Shown here: positions 52,090 through 61,057 of the stretch, piece by piece
Position numbering within the stretch: the first letter of the stretch is position 1
How the letters are laid out: each line of letters opens with the position of its first letter
NCBI RefSeq assembly: GCF_003627955.1
Contig: NZ_RBWS01000017.1
Coordinates: 62,001-126,000 of the forward strand
Length of the DNA stretch: 64,000 nucleotides
Origin: Sphingobacterium puteale
GTDB lineage: Bacteria > Bacteroidota > Bacteroidia > Sphingobacteriales > Sphingobacteriaceae
Direction: 5' to 3'
Notes under the pieces: model-generated
Seen by the model: only the letters and a program-made list of their open reading frames with translations
Database searches by the model: none
Told to the model about the DNA's origin: nothing
Made by a program: the position numbers and the translations under genes

Positions 52090-54468
52090 TTACAGATCAA
52101 ATTGTATACCCAGATTTGCCATTGTTCCCGTTCCCTTGATGTAGTAGCGGCCTTCATTGGTCGCGCCACGTACCTCGGCATGGATGGGGTAATAATCCGC
52201 ATTGAATAGATTATTTATAGAAAATAAAAAGGTGAACTTTTGATATTTGTATCTGGTTTGTACGTCGACAAGGTCATAACCCGAAATTGGGTATTTTCCA
52301 TAGTTATAAGCTTCAGCCGGAAAAACATCCCTTCCACCCAAATGCAAGTATTGCAGATATACATTCCATTGTTCTGTCAACTTCACATCAGCATTTAAAT
52401 TGATTTTGAACGGCGAAATAATTGAGTTGTCCAGCTTGTCTTTATAATTGCCCTCATTTTTCAAATCCTGGCGGCCATCCATATAGCCCAGTACTGTACC
52501 CAGGGACAACCATTTTACAGGTTTTACATTGGCGACAAACTCCAGCCCATAAATACGTTGCGGCACCTGAGAAAGTTCATAATTACCCGGTGTTGAAGTC
52601 TCGGCGAATGTAGTACCTTTCTTAGAAGTACTATAATAACCAGTCAGCTGATAGTCCCAAATGTCCAGCTTACCATTGAAACCCAATTCGAAATTATTAA
52701 CGACAACGGGCTTGGGGTCGATCTGGCTCAACGGCACACCATTGCGCAGGATAAGGCCGACATCACCAATGGAATATCCCTGCGAAAATGAGGCAAAAGG
52801 CTGGGCGTAGTTATATTTATTATACCGGGTCGAAATGTTAAACACAAAGGCATCTGAATTATTATTTTCACCCGGAGTCAGTTTGCCATTTTTGGTCAGA
52901 TCCCCGACTTTGAACCTTATATTTTCATAGCGTACCCCGCCTTTTAGAATCCAGTCAGTACCGATGTTTATTTTGCTCTGAAGGTAAAAGGCCAGGTTGT
53001 TCATGTTCATATCAGGCGTCACTAGCTCATCTTTCAGTGTTTTCTGTACCGTATGGTCTTTTAATAGATCCATGCCATAGATTAGGGACATTTTGGAGGA
53101 TGCGTCCAGTTGAAATGGAGTGTTGAAATTTAGCCTTGCTCCTTTGTGATCCGAATAGTTTTGATTATAGGTTTCAAAGACCGTATTCATGTCTTCATAA
53201 TACAGGCTCAAATTTGCAGCTGTCTTACCATATTGACCATCATACTTTACATGCAATGCTTTGTTGTAGGGTGTACCGCCATTGATGACTGTATCGGATG
53301 GAATACCGATTGCCGGCGATTCACCAAATTTACCTGTCGTGCCCACGTACTTGCTATCTTGCAGACTACGATAGTAGTTGCCCATAAACTCTAAACGATG
53401 ATCCGGAGTGATCTGATAACCGATTTTAGCTAGCGCATTATAAGACTTTGTTTCACCCAGCCCATAAAACGGACTGGCCACCGCTGCATCTGAGCTTCGT
53501 ACTACACCAGTACGCCCGATCTTGCCTTGGACGACATAATCCCATCGGTCGATCTGTCCGGAAAAGACCTGTGCAATATTGTAACCATAGGTTTCGCTTG
53601 GCTTGACCAGGTTCAGAGAATTATTGAGGTAAGTTGACGAATTCAGTTTTTTGCCCGTTTGAGGTTTTTTGGTGATATAGTTGATCACACCCCCTGCGGC
53701 ACCATTACCATACATCGCTGTCGCACCATTGACCACCTCGATATGGTCTATTGCGCTGGCATCAATCGTACGCAGATCACGCCCCCCATTGCGCAAGGGA
53801 GTAGACTGCGGGATACCATCTATCAGTACCAGGAAATTACGGCCACGGATCTTGGCGATAAAATTATTCTGGCTTTCTTCGCTCGGTGAGATACTAGGCA
53901 CTTTTTGCATCAGGATAGAAGGCAAATTATCGTTTATCTGGCGCTGTTGGTCAAGCACTTTACCTCCGATATAGGTGACCGAGGATGGCACTTCATCCAT
54001 ATGTTCCGCCAAGCGGCTGGCTGTGACGACTACCTCATCCAGATTACGTTGCTCTGCCGTCAGGGTAATCGTTCCGAGGCTATGCTGCGCATCAAGTAGT
54101 TCAATATCGCGGGATACACTGCCAAACCCTACCGCACTCAAGGTTAGGTGGTATTTCCCGTAATTGACATCTGTTAACTCGAAACGCCCCTCTTTGTCGG
54201 ACTTGACACTTTTGACGCCATGTAGCCGAACATGTACGCTCGCTAAAGGAGCGCCTTGTGCATCGACCACCAGACCCACAACCGATCCCTTCTGTTGCAT
54301 CTTATGAGCAGATAGATCATAATGAGATTTGCATTTAAATCCGAAATCCGTGGAGGCTGATGAAGATAACGAAAAAGAACAGCATAATAATGCGGCTGTG
54401 ATTTTAGTCATGCCATACGGATTGACTTTTCTTGTTGGTAAAGGTGTGGTAGATAATTCTAGCGCCAT
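52090..54468 (-). CDS. TonB-dependent siderophore receptor, copy 1
   Basis: A 792-residue paralogue of the following receptor. The N-terminus contains a hydrophobic signal (MTKITAALLCCSFSLSSSAS) that may start at the ATG at 54409-54411; the ATG at 54466-54468 adds 19 residues. The plug reads DEVPSSVTYIGGKVLD, IRGRNFLVLIDGIPQSTPL, DASAIDHIEVVNGATAMYG and GGVINYITKK. The barrel ends GTGTMANLGIQFDL. It is the first gene of the iron cluster, behind a candidate Fur-type operator. Confidence 0.92.
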   Translation of the reverse strand: MALELSTTPLPTRKVNPYGMTKITAALLCCSFSLSSSASTDFGFKCKSHYDLSAHKMQQKGSVVGLVVDAQGAPLASVHVRLHGVKSVKSDKEGRFELTDVNYGKYHLTLSAVGFGSVSRDIELLDAQHSLGTITLTAEQRNLDEVVVTASRLAEHMDEVPSSVTYIGGKVLDQQRQINDNLPSILMQKVPSISPSEESQNNFIAKIRGRNFLVLIDGIPQSTPLRNGGRDLRTIDASAIDHIEVVNGATAMYGNGAAGGVINYITKKPQTGKKLNSSTYLNNSLNLVKPSETYGYNIAQVFSGQIDRWDYVVQGKIGRTGVVRSSDAAVASPFYGLGETKSYNALAKIGYQITPDHRLEFMGNYYRSLQDSKYVGTTGKFGESPAIGIPSDTVINGGTPYNKALHVKYDGQYGKTAANLSLYYEDMNTVFETYNQNYSDHKGARLNFNTPFQLDASSKMSLIYGMDLLKDHTVQKTLKDELVTPDMNMNNLAFYLQSKINIGTDWILKGGVRYENIRFKVGDLTKNGKLTPGENNNSDAFVFNISTRYNKYNYAQPFASFSQGYSIGDVGLILRNGVPLSQIDPKPVVVNNFELGFNGKLDIWDYQLTGYYSTSKKGTTFAETSTPGNYELSQVPQRIYGLEFVANVKPVKWLSLGTVLGYMDGRQDLKNEGNYKDKLDNSIISPFKINLNADVKLTEQWNVYLQYLHLGGRDVFPAEAYNYGKYPISGYDLVDVQTRYKYQKFTFLFSINNLFNADYYPIHAEVRGATNEGRYYIKGTGTMANLGIQFDL

Positions 54469-54492
54469 TTAAATTCAAAATAATAACGGGGC

Positions 54493-54525
54493 CAAATATA
54501 CATTATTTTAAATAAATCTAAATAA
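54493..54525 (-). promoter_or_regulatory. Promoter with candidate Fur-type operator for the iron cluster
   Basis: On the minus strand TATATTTG (54493-54500) matches the -7 consensus. Immediately upstream, 54503-54525 is an AT-rich imperfect palindrome with arms TTATTTAGA and TTAAAATAA, the size and composition of a Fur box. Binding there would block the promoter when iron is plentiful. This fits an iron-siderophore operon, but the match to a Fur site is by shape only. Confidence 0.45.
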
Positions 54526-55011
54526 CATGATTCGTTTTACGCGCAAATTCAAATAATTTTTTCTCATTTTGGTTCTTATATAAATTGTGGTTGGCTTTTT
54601 CGATCTGGATATAGCCATAGAATTATGATAAGGGCACCTGTTGTGTAAACTTTATCTGAAGGAAGCGCCGCGAAATTTAAACTAAATACAAGCGTAAAGA
54701 ATGAGCGTATATTTTTGGTTCATCTTCGGCAGATTATGAAGCAACCGGACAAATCTATAAAAGCATTTTATGCGGCATTACAGCGAAACTTGAAAAAGAT
54801 TCCCGATTTACGCAATAGCCTGACAACTGGAACTAAAAAGCATTATTACTTACCGACATCGAAAACTATTATTCCGCAAAACGCGCATTGCCGTCTTGTC
54901 AAAGTGCCCTGGGAAGAACATTGTCCTCGCTTGAGTATGGTTTATAAACAGGAATAATAATACCATGAAGGAAGGAACAGTAAAATTCTATAACCAATAA
55001 AAGGTTTCGGT
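54526..55011. other. Gene-poor stretch upstream of the iron cluster
   Basis: About 490 bases without a firm gene. An open frame from the ATG at 54736 to 54957 (MKQPDKSIKAFYAALQRNLK, 73 residues) matches nothing I know and has low coding appearance; it may be a small gene or a decayed one. Nothing else was seen. Confidence 0.5.
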
Positions 55012-55461
55012 TTATTTTCCATGATTGCGCATCGCTTTTATGGCCAGCGCCGCTGCCATTCCACCGATAATATACCAGGCGACGGTCATTATTTTTGTGC
55101 GTTCGGTCTTTTTTATCGGTTTGGCATCGAGTCCGGCCTGCTCCGGGATTGTCAATGTCGCCAGCCCGACGACTGTCCCGAGCAGCGCTCCGCGAAGAAG
55201 GGTATGTTTATCGCCGCCATAACCGATCATGCTGTATAACATCGCATTTGAAGCAACATCAGCACCAAAGGTAGCCGCTACTAGGGCATTTCCCTTTGGT
55301 GGTTCAAATCCGGCAGCACGCACCGTCTTTTTCATTGCCTCCTCACCTATTTCATCAATTGCCGGCGCTTTGGCATCAAATCTTTTTGCTGCGCTGTGGA
55401 CCACATTGAGGATTATCGCTCCGATTAGTCCACCTAACATATTCTTGTTAAATACATTCAT
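55012..55461 (-). CDS. Small membrane protein of unknown function
   Basis: A 149-residue protein with several glycine-rich hydrophobic segments (MLGGLIGAIILNVVHSAA, SNAMLYSMIGYGG, LLRGALLGTVVGLATL, VAWYIIGGMAAALAIKAM). It looks like an integral membrane protein with about four short helices. A conserved-looking DAKAPAIDEIGEEAMKKT segment lies between the first and second. Such proteins occur in Sphingobacteriaceae stress loci; the function is unknown. Confidence 0.8.
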   Translation of the reverse strand: MNVFNKNMLGGLIGAIILNVVHSAAKRFDAKAPAIDEIGEEAMKKTVRAAGFEPPKGNALVAATFGADVASNAMLYSMIGYGGDKHTLLRGALLGTVVGLATLTIPEQAGLDAKPIKKTERTKIMTVAWYIIGGMAAALAIKAMRNHGK

Positions 55462-55587
55462 TTTATCTTCTATTAGTTCTCAACCTCCTGTACATTTGGA
55501 GGCGGATTACTTTAAGAACATCGGATGACGCAAAATAGTTCAGATTGTATCGCACTATACGGACCAGAGTGTATCTCCTATAAGAGT

Positions 55588-56229
55588 TTAAAAGGGCAGA
55601 TATTTGTCGGGCAGCTGATCAGGTCTATATTGTTTTTTGAAGTTTACCTTCCAGCTAAATAACAGGAGTAACAGGAAACTGACAGCGAAGAACAGACTCC
55701 AACCATAGGATCCTATTTTCCAGGTAAGCGGCAACAAAATAAGGATAAATGACATCAGGATCCAGATCAGGATTTTTTTCCATGAGTTTCCATGGGTGAG
55801 GCTAATGGGATAACTTATGCCATGCCTACTGATGCGCTCGTGTAAAGCCGTCACAAAATTACTATAAGCCATCCTATTGGCTTTTACCGAGGCAATATCT
55901 ATTTCGTTTGTCTTAGGACGTTCGAGTTCTTCTCCGTCCCTTTCGATAAAGAACGTCACGCTCTTAAGATGGATATGTTTCCTGTCTTTAAAATAAATAT
56001 CGATGGTATGCCATGTAATATCCGAAAGCCCTAAATGAATTTTATGGATGTCTTCATAATAAAATTTATGTTGTTCTGTCAGACCATTTTTTGTCTGCAC
56101 TTTACAGTATATGCTATCTTCGTGCAGATAACAGCTGATCCGTTTTCTGTTGCGGGCGATGTAATGATAGTATATGGGAAATGAATGCTGCATAACCTGT
56201 TTCGTTCGAAAATAATAAATATTATACAT
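55588..56229 (-). CDS. Membrane protein with PH-like soluble domain
   Basis: A 213-residue protein. A soluble N-terminal domain of beta character (residues about 12-130, KRISCYLHEDSIYCKVQTKN) is followed by two C-terminal transmembrane helices (ILIWILMSFILILLPLTW, GWSLFFAVSFLLLLLFSW) and a basic tail. The start could be the ATG at 56229 or the Met 12 codons later (MQHSFPIYYHYIARN). It is reminiscent in layout of the 23-kb membrane protein, but with the helices at the other end. No function is assigned. Confidence 0.75.
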   Translation of the reverse strand: MYNIYYFRTKQVMQHSFPIYYHYIARNRKRISCYLHEDSIYCKVQTKNGLTEQHKFYYEDIHKIHLGLSDITWHTIDIYFKDRKHIHLKSVTFFIERDGEELERPKTNEIDIASVKANRMAYSNFVTALHERISRHGISYPISLTHGNSWKKILIWILMSFILILLPLTWKIGSYGWSLFFAVSFLLLLLFSWKVNFKKQYRPDQLPDKYLPF

Positions 56230-56293
56230 AACATCAATTCATTCCTTTTAAGATTCTTATCGCCTTTCATAAGGTTATCGGGTCTTTTGAGGA

Positions 56294-57057
56294 GTGCTGT
56301 TCAATGCCGATTTTGTGGATATTATTCCTACGGACCATGCAGTGAAACTTTTCTCGGAGGACATTATTGAGCTGATTGTTAATTTTTCGGATATCGCCCT
56401 GTGGAAATCTAAATTTCCTGAACAGAGTTGGATCCTGAAAGGTTTTTCCCTGATGACCCTTTTCGATGCCACGACGGAGAACGCTGTATCCAGCTTCAAA
56501 AGTAACTTGCTGCGTGAAGATACGCCTGCCCAGCTAGAAGAAATTCGGGACATATTCAGATCCATTTATAGAATAGACGATCTGCGGATCGGACTGACGC
56601 CATTTGAAAAAATCAGGGAAGACTTTAATCTGAGAATCGTCGAAAAACAGCTGTACAGCCACCTGCTTTATGAATCAACGATAGCCAAGTGTGAAGAAAT
56701 GCTTTGTAATGAAACCTTAGAAAACATGCTTAAAACGCAAGGGCTTTTGGTTGTTCCGGATATTGGCCAGTGCTCGGCATCCACCCCGATCTCCATCCAT
56801 TTCAAAATGGATGAAAAACAGTTTGATATCGACGGATCCTACAACGTCCGTTACGAAATTGCTAAAAAACGCATCGACAAAGCCAAAATAAAAGGGTCTA
56901 TTCTCATGTACATGAAGAAAACGAGTATTTGAATTATATCAATTTGTTGCAGCACAAAGACTTATTGAACGATGATGTCGAAAAATTAGAGGAGGAGGAT
57001 TTACAGGGTCTGATCGGTCTCAAAGCCATCCGTTTTGGGGTTCCGGGCATAAGATAA
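56294..57057 (+). pseudogene. Truncated and frameshifted gene of unknown function
   Basis: The first frame (GTG at 56294) encodes 212 residues (ADFVDIIPTDHAVKLFSEDI, SWILKGFSLMTLFDATTENA, IDDLRIGLTPFEKIREDF) and stops at 56932. A second frame continues with clearly protein-like sequence, HVHEENEYLNYINLLQHKD then VEKLEEEDLQGLIGLKAIRFG, to the stop at 57055-57057. Joining the two needs one missing base restored between about 56885 and 56899, near the AAAATAAAAGGG run. The N-terminus also lacks an ATG and a stop lies just upstream in frame, so the 5' end may be lost too. The family is not recognised with certainty. Confidence 0.7.
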
Positions 57058-57261
57058 ATTATCGGGACCTTCAGATGTAGTTCCACCAACAATATACCAA
57101 AAGACATAGAGACATTTTTCCGAAAAACAAAATCTTACAAATCACCTCAACAATTCCATAGGCGAAATTTTGTTAGTATTGCGAATTTTACCTGTGATTA
57201 AACTTGTTATACCTCAGGTTTCTGACAGGATTAATTTCAACTGTATTAACGGAAATTTCTT

Positions 57262-57756
57262 ATGGATAAAAATGATATAAAAAATACGAATCTCGTTAGG
57301 AAGTCAATAACACATACCAAGGCGCTTTTATCAACCAGAAAAATCCGCCAGCTCAAAGTATCCGATCTTATTTCAGCATTGAATCTCTCCAGAAGTAAGT
57401 TCTTTCGTTTCTTTGGAAATATGAATATCATTTTGGAGCTGGTCATCTCAGAGGAGCTTGAGCGCAGTTATGAGCTTATTGCGCGTACTCTTTTGGCAGG
57501 TCCGGACAATCCGCATCTGATAGCCGAGCTCAATCTTCTTCGGGCAATCTATTTCAGGAAGAATAGCATACTTTATAATTATTACAACGGCATATTTTCC
57601 CTGCCCAAAAGATATGCTACGTTAATACAGGCCGTCACAACAAAAGAGCAACAATTGTATATGAGTATCTTGTCAAAACAAAAGAATCATATGGCAGCTG
57701 ACCACAGCCGGATAAAACTACTGCCATTATTTCAAGATAAGACAATCAACCAATAG
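57262..57756 (+). CDS. TetR-like transcriptional regulator
   Basis: A 164-residue protein with an N-terminal TetR-type helix-turn-helix: KIRQLKVSDLISALNLSRSK then FFRFFGNMNIILELVISEEL. The C-terminal part (about 70-164) is helical and shorter than in most family members. It precedes the HMA/AraC/reductase/efflux genes in the same direction, so it may repress them; this is inferred from position. Confidence 0.75.
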   Translation: MDKNDIKNTNLVRKSITHTKALLSTRKIRQLKVSDLISALNLSRSKFFRFFGNMNIILELVISEELERSYELIARTLLAGPDNPHLIAELNLLRAIYFRKNSILYNYYNGIFSLPKRYATLIQAVTTKEQQLYMSILSKQKNHMAADHSRIKLLPLFQDKTINQ

Positions 57757-57860
57757 TCGCCATCCTTGCATATCAGTAAATTTCACAACTCTTATACGGA
57801 ATACCATAGTAATTCCCCGATATGTAATCAGGAAATTTGTAGGACTAAAACAAATTCAAG

Positions 57861-58106
57861 ATGAAAAATGTAACATTGAGCATACCCGATATGCAGAGCA
57901 CACACTGTCAAGCAAGAGTGAACGCTGTGATCAACACGTTTGAGGAAGTTAAAATTGAAAAATTGGAAGCAGGAAAGCTTACTGTCTTAATTGGACGCAA
58001 TGAAATCGAAGAAGAACTGCTGTCCGCGATCAAGAACGCAGGTTATACTGTAATTGCCGAGCGTAATGAAAATTCTTCAAGCTGCACAACAGGCTGTTGT
58101 GGTTAG
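57861..58106 (+). CDS. Variant heavy-metal-associated (HMA) domain protein
   Basis: An 81-residue protein with the beta-alpha-beta-beta-alpha-beta pattern of copper-chaperone-like HMA domains. The metal loop reads DMQSTHCQARV, so the first Cys of the usual MxCxxC is Ser and only one is left. A C-terminal tail, SSCTTGCCG, adds three Cys that could complete a site. It sits in front of an AraC-type gene that matches the C-terminal half of the HMA-AraC fusion at 60.2 kb. Metal binding is inferred; which metal cannot be read. Confidence 0.85.
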   Translation: MKNVTLSIPDMQSTHCQARVNAVINTFEEVKIEKLEAGKLTVLIGRNEIEEELLSAIKNAGYTVIAERNENSSSCTTGCCG

Positions 58107-58164
58107 TGCCTAGAAGTGTGAATTTAATAGGAATTCTTGCGAAAGACTCTTTTTATTAAAAGTT

Positions 58165-58572
58165 ATGATAAATATGTACAATTCAGATGAATGGCCGAAT
58201 ATGATAATGAAAGTTTATCATGTAGCGGAGCAGATCATTCAATCGCAATTGGAAACCGGAAAATCCGTCCAATTTGCACTGGAACTTAGCCACGAACTAA
58301 AAACAGATTATCAGGAGTTGAACAGTCTGTTCCTTGCCCGATGTGATATGAGTCTGGAAGCGATTTTTCTTAAACAGATTGTCGAGAAAGTTAAAGAGCT
58401 GCTTGTGTATACTGAGCAGCCTCTTTCACAGATCGCAAAAGCACTAGGCTACGAAACATCAAATGACCTATCGGAGCAATTAATGCACTATACCGGGTTA
58501 ACATCAGCACACTTCAAGCGTATTCGAAAAATCAAACTTGAGAACATCAGTCGGCAGCAGAACAAAATATAG
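58165..58572 (+). CDS. AraC-type DNA-binding protein, HTH only
   Basis: A 135-residue protein consisting of a short helical N-terminus and an AraC HTH domain: ELKTDYQELNSLFLARCDMS, then EKVKELLVYTEQPLSQIAKA and GYETSNDLSEQLMHYTGLTS. It aligns over its length with the C-terminal part of the HMA-AraC fusion at 60163-60738 but lacks the fused metal domain. That domain is instead encoded 58 bases upstream as a separate gene, so the pair is a split version of the fusion. Confidence 0.85.
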   Translation: MINMYNSDEWPNMIMKVYHVAEQIIQSQLETGKSVQFALELSHELKTDYQELNSLFLARCDMSLEAIFLKQIVEKVKELLVYTEQPLSQIAKALGYETSNDLSEQLMHYTGLTSAHFKRIRKIKLENISRQQNKI

Positions 58573-58614
58573 CTGATTGGCACTTATGAACATGGTCACA
58601 CAAGGAATCATAAC

Positions 58615-59685
58615 ATGAAAAAATATATCTGGCATACACATACAATTGTAAAGGAAACAGACGATACCGTAACAATATCCTTCGATACAAGGGGGCATCC
58701 TATGGCCTATCTGCCCGGACAGTACCTGAATGTCCGATTTAATTTCAACGGCGAATCACTCATACGGCCTTATTCATTGAGTTCCATACCCTCAGATCAC
58801 TATCCGGCGATTACGGTTAAAAAGGTTAAAGGCGGTAAGGTAAGTTCCTATATTGTAGATCATGCAGCGAATATTGGGACATGGAATATAGAGGGACCAT
58901 TTGGGAATTTTATTTTGGATCAAAAGATAGCAGATCGACAGCAGGTTGTTCTGCTGGCAGGGGGAAGCGGTATTTCACCATTATTTTCGATGTTGAAGAG
59001 TATCGGCGTTATAAATCATACTCCCTTATTGATTTACAGTAGCAAATCACCGGAACAGACTATTTTCCGGAATTCATTAGCATCACTTGAAGCGGATCGC
59101 AGGCTGGATATTTTCTATTCTTTTACGGATCCGGAATTTGTTTCCACAAAAATAAACCATATCCCCGGGAGGTTTTCTTTACTTGTGCTCCGGTCGGTTG
59201 TCAAAAGGCTTGTTCCGGAACTTAATGACACGCAATACTATATCTGTGGTCCGGTTGCGTTGATGGATCTCTACCGGGATGCACTGATAGGCCTGAAAAT
59301 TCCGGAGGAAAATATCCATATGGAATATTTCAGCGCGATATCCGGAAATGCGGTCAATTTTGAAAGCGGTGGCTGCACTAATGAGGTTATCGTCACACAT
59401 TTCGAGGATACTTATGTCAGTGATGAAATACAGACGTTTGAATGTACTTCTCTTATCAGCGTTAAATCGGGGCAATCGTTATTGGAGGCCATGAAGATAC
59501 ATGATATCAATGTAGCAAGTTCTTGCAACAACGGAACTTGCGGTGCATGCTGGGCGGTCAAAACAGCGGGTACAATTCATATGCTCCGTCATGATGCGTT
59601 GCCCGAGCAGGATATTGCAGCGGGAATAATATTGCTCTGTCAAAGTTATCCCCAAAATGGGGATGTATGTGTTACTCTACAGTAA
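58615..59685 (+). CDS. FAD/NAD(P)H reductase with C-terminal 2Fe-2S ferredoxin domain
   Basis: A 356-residue electron-transfer flavoprotein. The FAD domain (about 1-105) has IRPYSLSSIPSD, the NAD(P) domain (about 106-235) has VVLLAGGSGISPLF and YYICGPVALMDLY, and a plant-type 2Fe-2S domain (about 265-356) has SSCNNGTCGACWA with the fourth Cys in ILLCQSYP. This order matches reductases of the PaaE/Hcr/stearoyl-desaturase type, which feed electrons to an oxygenase or similar partner. No oxygenase is nearby; it starts 42 bases after the AraC gene and is probably in its transcript. Confidence 0.92.
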   Translation: MKKYIWHTHTIVKETDDTVTISFDTRGHPMAYLPGQYLNVRFNFNGESLIRPYSLSSIPSDHYPAITVKKVKGGKVSSYIVDHAANIGTWNIEGPFGNFILDQKIADRQQVVLLAGGSGISPLFSMLKSIGVINHTPLLIYSSKSPEQTIFRNSLASLEADRRLDIFYSFTDPEFVSTKINHIPGRFSLLVLRSVVKRLVPELNDTQYYICGPVALMDLYRDALIGLKIPEENIHMEYFSAISGNAVNFESGGCTNEVIVTHFEDTYVSDEIQTFECTSLISVKSGQSLLEAMKIHDINVASSCNNGTCGACWAVKTAGTIHMLRHDALPEQDIAAGIILLCQSYPQNGDVCVTLQ

Positions 59686-59692
59686 CACATAC
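59665..59692. terminator. Hairpin at the end of the reductase gene
   Basis: A perfect 12-bp stem (GTATGTGTTACT at 59665-59676 and AGTAACACATAC at 59681-59692) surrounds a CTAC loop. It spans the reductase stop codon and lies between this gene and the convergent OrfA. T runs are poor. Confidence 0.5.
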
Positions 59693-59695
59693 GGC

Positions 59696-59962
59696 TCAAA
59701 AATTTTCCTTCAACAGTTCCTTAAGATTCCGATGCTGCAGACACAGTTCCGTATACATCATTTTCAACCTGTTGTTCTCCTCGTTCAAATTCACCAGTAC
59801 CGCCAGAATATCCGTTGCGACATCCTTATATTTATCTTTCAATTCGTAAACCGTTGCGCCATATACCCCATATTTATCAAAAAGCTCCAAGCCACTTTTT
59901 CCCGAATTATAGTCTTTCAGCACCTTGCTGATCTGATGTTCATTAATTGCTCTGTTATTCAT
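59696..59962 (-). mobile_element. Orphan IS3-family OrfA-like protein
   Basis: An 88-residue protein with the layout of IS3-group OrfA: an HTH (INEHQISKVLKDYNSGKSGL, ELFDKYGVYGATVYELKDKY) and a C-terminal leucine-zipper-like helix (EENNRLKMMYTELCLQHRNL). No OrfB (DDE integrase) and no terminal inverted repeats are visible beside it. It is either the remnant of an insertion element or an OrfA-derived DNA-binding protein put to other use. The frame is intact, unlike typical decay. Confidence 0.75.
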
Positions 59963-60162
59963 CTTGCTAACCTATTATTATCTGTTTCAAAGTTCCGAAA
60001 GATCAATGGGGCCGGCTATATATTTTTCCCCCCTTTATGTTATAACATTTTATGTAGCCAAAAGGAATAACCTAAAATTTCGCAAATCTAAGATGGAATA
60101 TCATATAATCATATTTAGCACAAATGCTGAATTTTAACTGAATAAAAAAGAGGGACAAATGC

Positions 60163-60738
60163 ATGATGAAAACTGTGACTCTGTTAATAAAAGGAATGGT
60201 GTGCTATAGATGCATATACGTACTGGAAAGAGAAATGACGATTCTAGGTTTTGAGGTCCTGGACATTATGCTGGGACAAGTCGTACTAAGGGCTACAGAT
60301 GATTTTCCGCAAAAGATGGATACAATGGAACTGATGCTGAAAGGAAACGGCTTCGAATTACTTTACGAAAAAAAACAGAAGATAGTCAATGGTATAAAAG
60401 AGTATGTTGAAAAAGGTATCGACATGCAGTTAGCGAGTGGGGTCCCGACCCGGTTTGCCACCTTGATCAGCGATCAGCTAAACAAGCAATACGATACCCT
60501 GAGCGCCCTATTTTCGTCGACTGAAGGTATAACGCTTGAAAAATATATTATTTTTAGGAAACTCGAAAAAGTAAAACAATTGTTGATTTACACCGAAATG
60601 TCCCTGACAGAAATTGCCTATGCCATGGGGTACAGCAGTCAGGCATACTTATCCAACCAACTAAAAAAATACACAGGCTTCACGTCTGGCCATTTTAAAC
60701 AGGCTAGGAATTCAACCGAGCTACTGAAACACCAGTAG
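60163..60738 (+). CDS. HMA-AraC fusion regulator
   Basis: A 191-residue protein. Residues 1-70 are a heavy-metal-associated domain with an intact CxxC loop (KGMVCYRCIYVLE). Residues about 85-190 are an AraC-type DNA-binding domain (LISDQLNKQYDTLSALFSST, EIAYAMGYSSQAYLSNQLKK, YTGFTSGHFKQAR). This fusion suggests direct metal sensing by the regulator. It precedes the RND adaptor and pump genes in the same direction by 320 bases, so it is a candidate controller of that efflux system. The start is the first of two Met codons at 60163. Confidence 0.88.
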   Translation: MMKTVTLLIKGMVCYRCIYVLEREMTILGFEVLDIMLGQVVLRATDDFPQKMDTMELMLKGNGFELLYEKKQKIVNGIKEYVEKGIDMQLASGVPTRFATLISDQLNKQYDTLSALFSSTEGITLEKYIIFRKLEKVKQLLIYTEMSLTEIAYAMGYSSQAYLSNQLKKYTGFTSGHFKQARNSTELLKHQ

Positions 60739-60741
60739 CTC
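60718..60741. repeat. Hairpin at the end of the HMA-AraC gene
   Basis: GAGCTACTG (60718-60726) pairs perfectly with CAGTAGCTC (60733-60741) around a 6-base loop and spans the stop codon at 60736-60738. It may end transcription, but no T run follows. Confidence 0.45.
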
Positions 60742-61057
60742 GCCTTGTTTATACTCCCCTACGTTTATACATCCTACCTGTGCATTTAATCTATTAACGA
60801 CAAAGAGAGCTTTACCTTCTGATGCGCGGGCAATATATCTTAGCTGGCATCTGCCAGCATCCGAGAGGGTATCGGAGTTGCCGTGAAAATCAGTAAATCT
60901 TATAAATCGAATAAGGAGTTGCATACGCTTCGCCTGAATGAGTATCATCAATTTTGTATTCGGGTAAACCACCGGCGCAATGCCGGGAAAATTCCAATGA
61001 TCAATCGATAAAAATAGTAGCGTTCAATCATTTATTGCACAATTAAAAAGCAAGACC
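60739..61057. other. Gene-free stretch before the RND efflux genes
   Basis: About 320 bases without a recognisable gene. It holds a perfect 7-bp hairpin with a 2-base loop at 60843-60858 (GCTGGCA, TC, TGCCAGC), followed at once by a weaker one (CCGA ... TCGG). A structured leader or small RNA is possible but unsupported otherwise. An open frame on the minus strand at 60721-60972 looks unlike a protein family. Confidence 0.4.

Noticed and set aside
60721-60972. 83-residue open frame on the minus strand before the RND genes
   Set aside because: It overlaps the end of the HMA-AraC gene, has no family motif and no sensible context.
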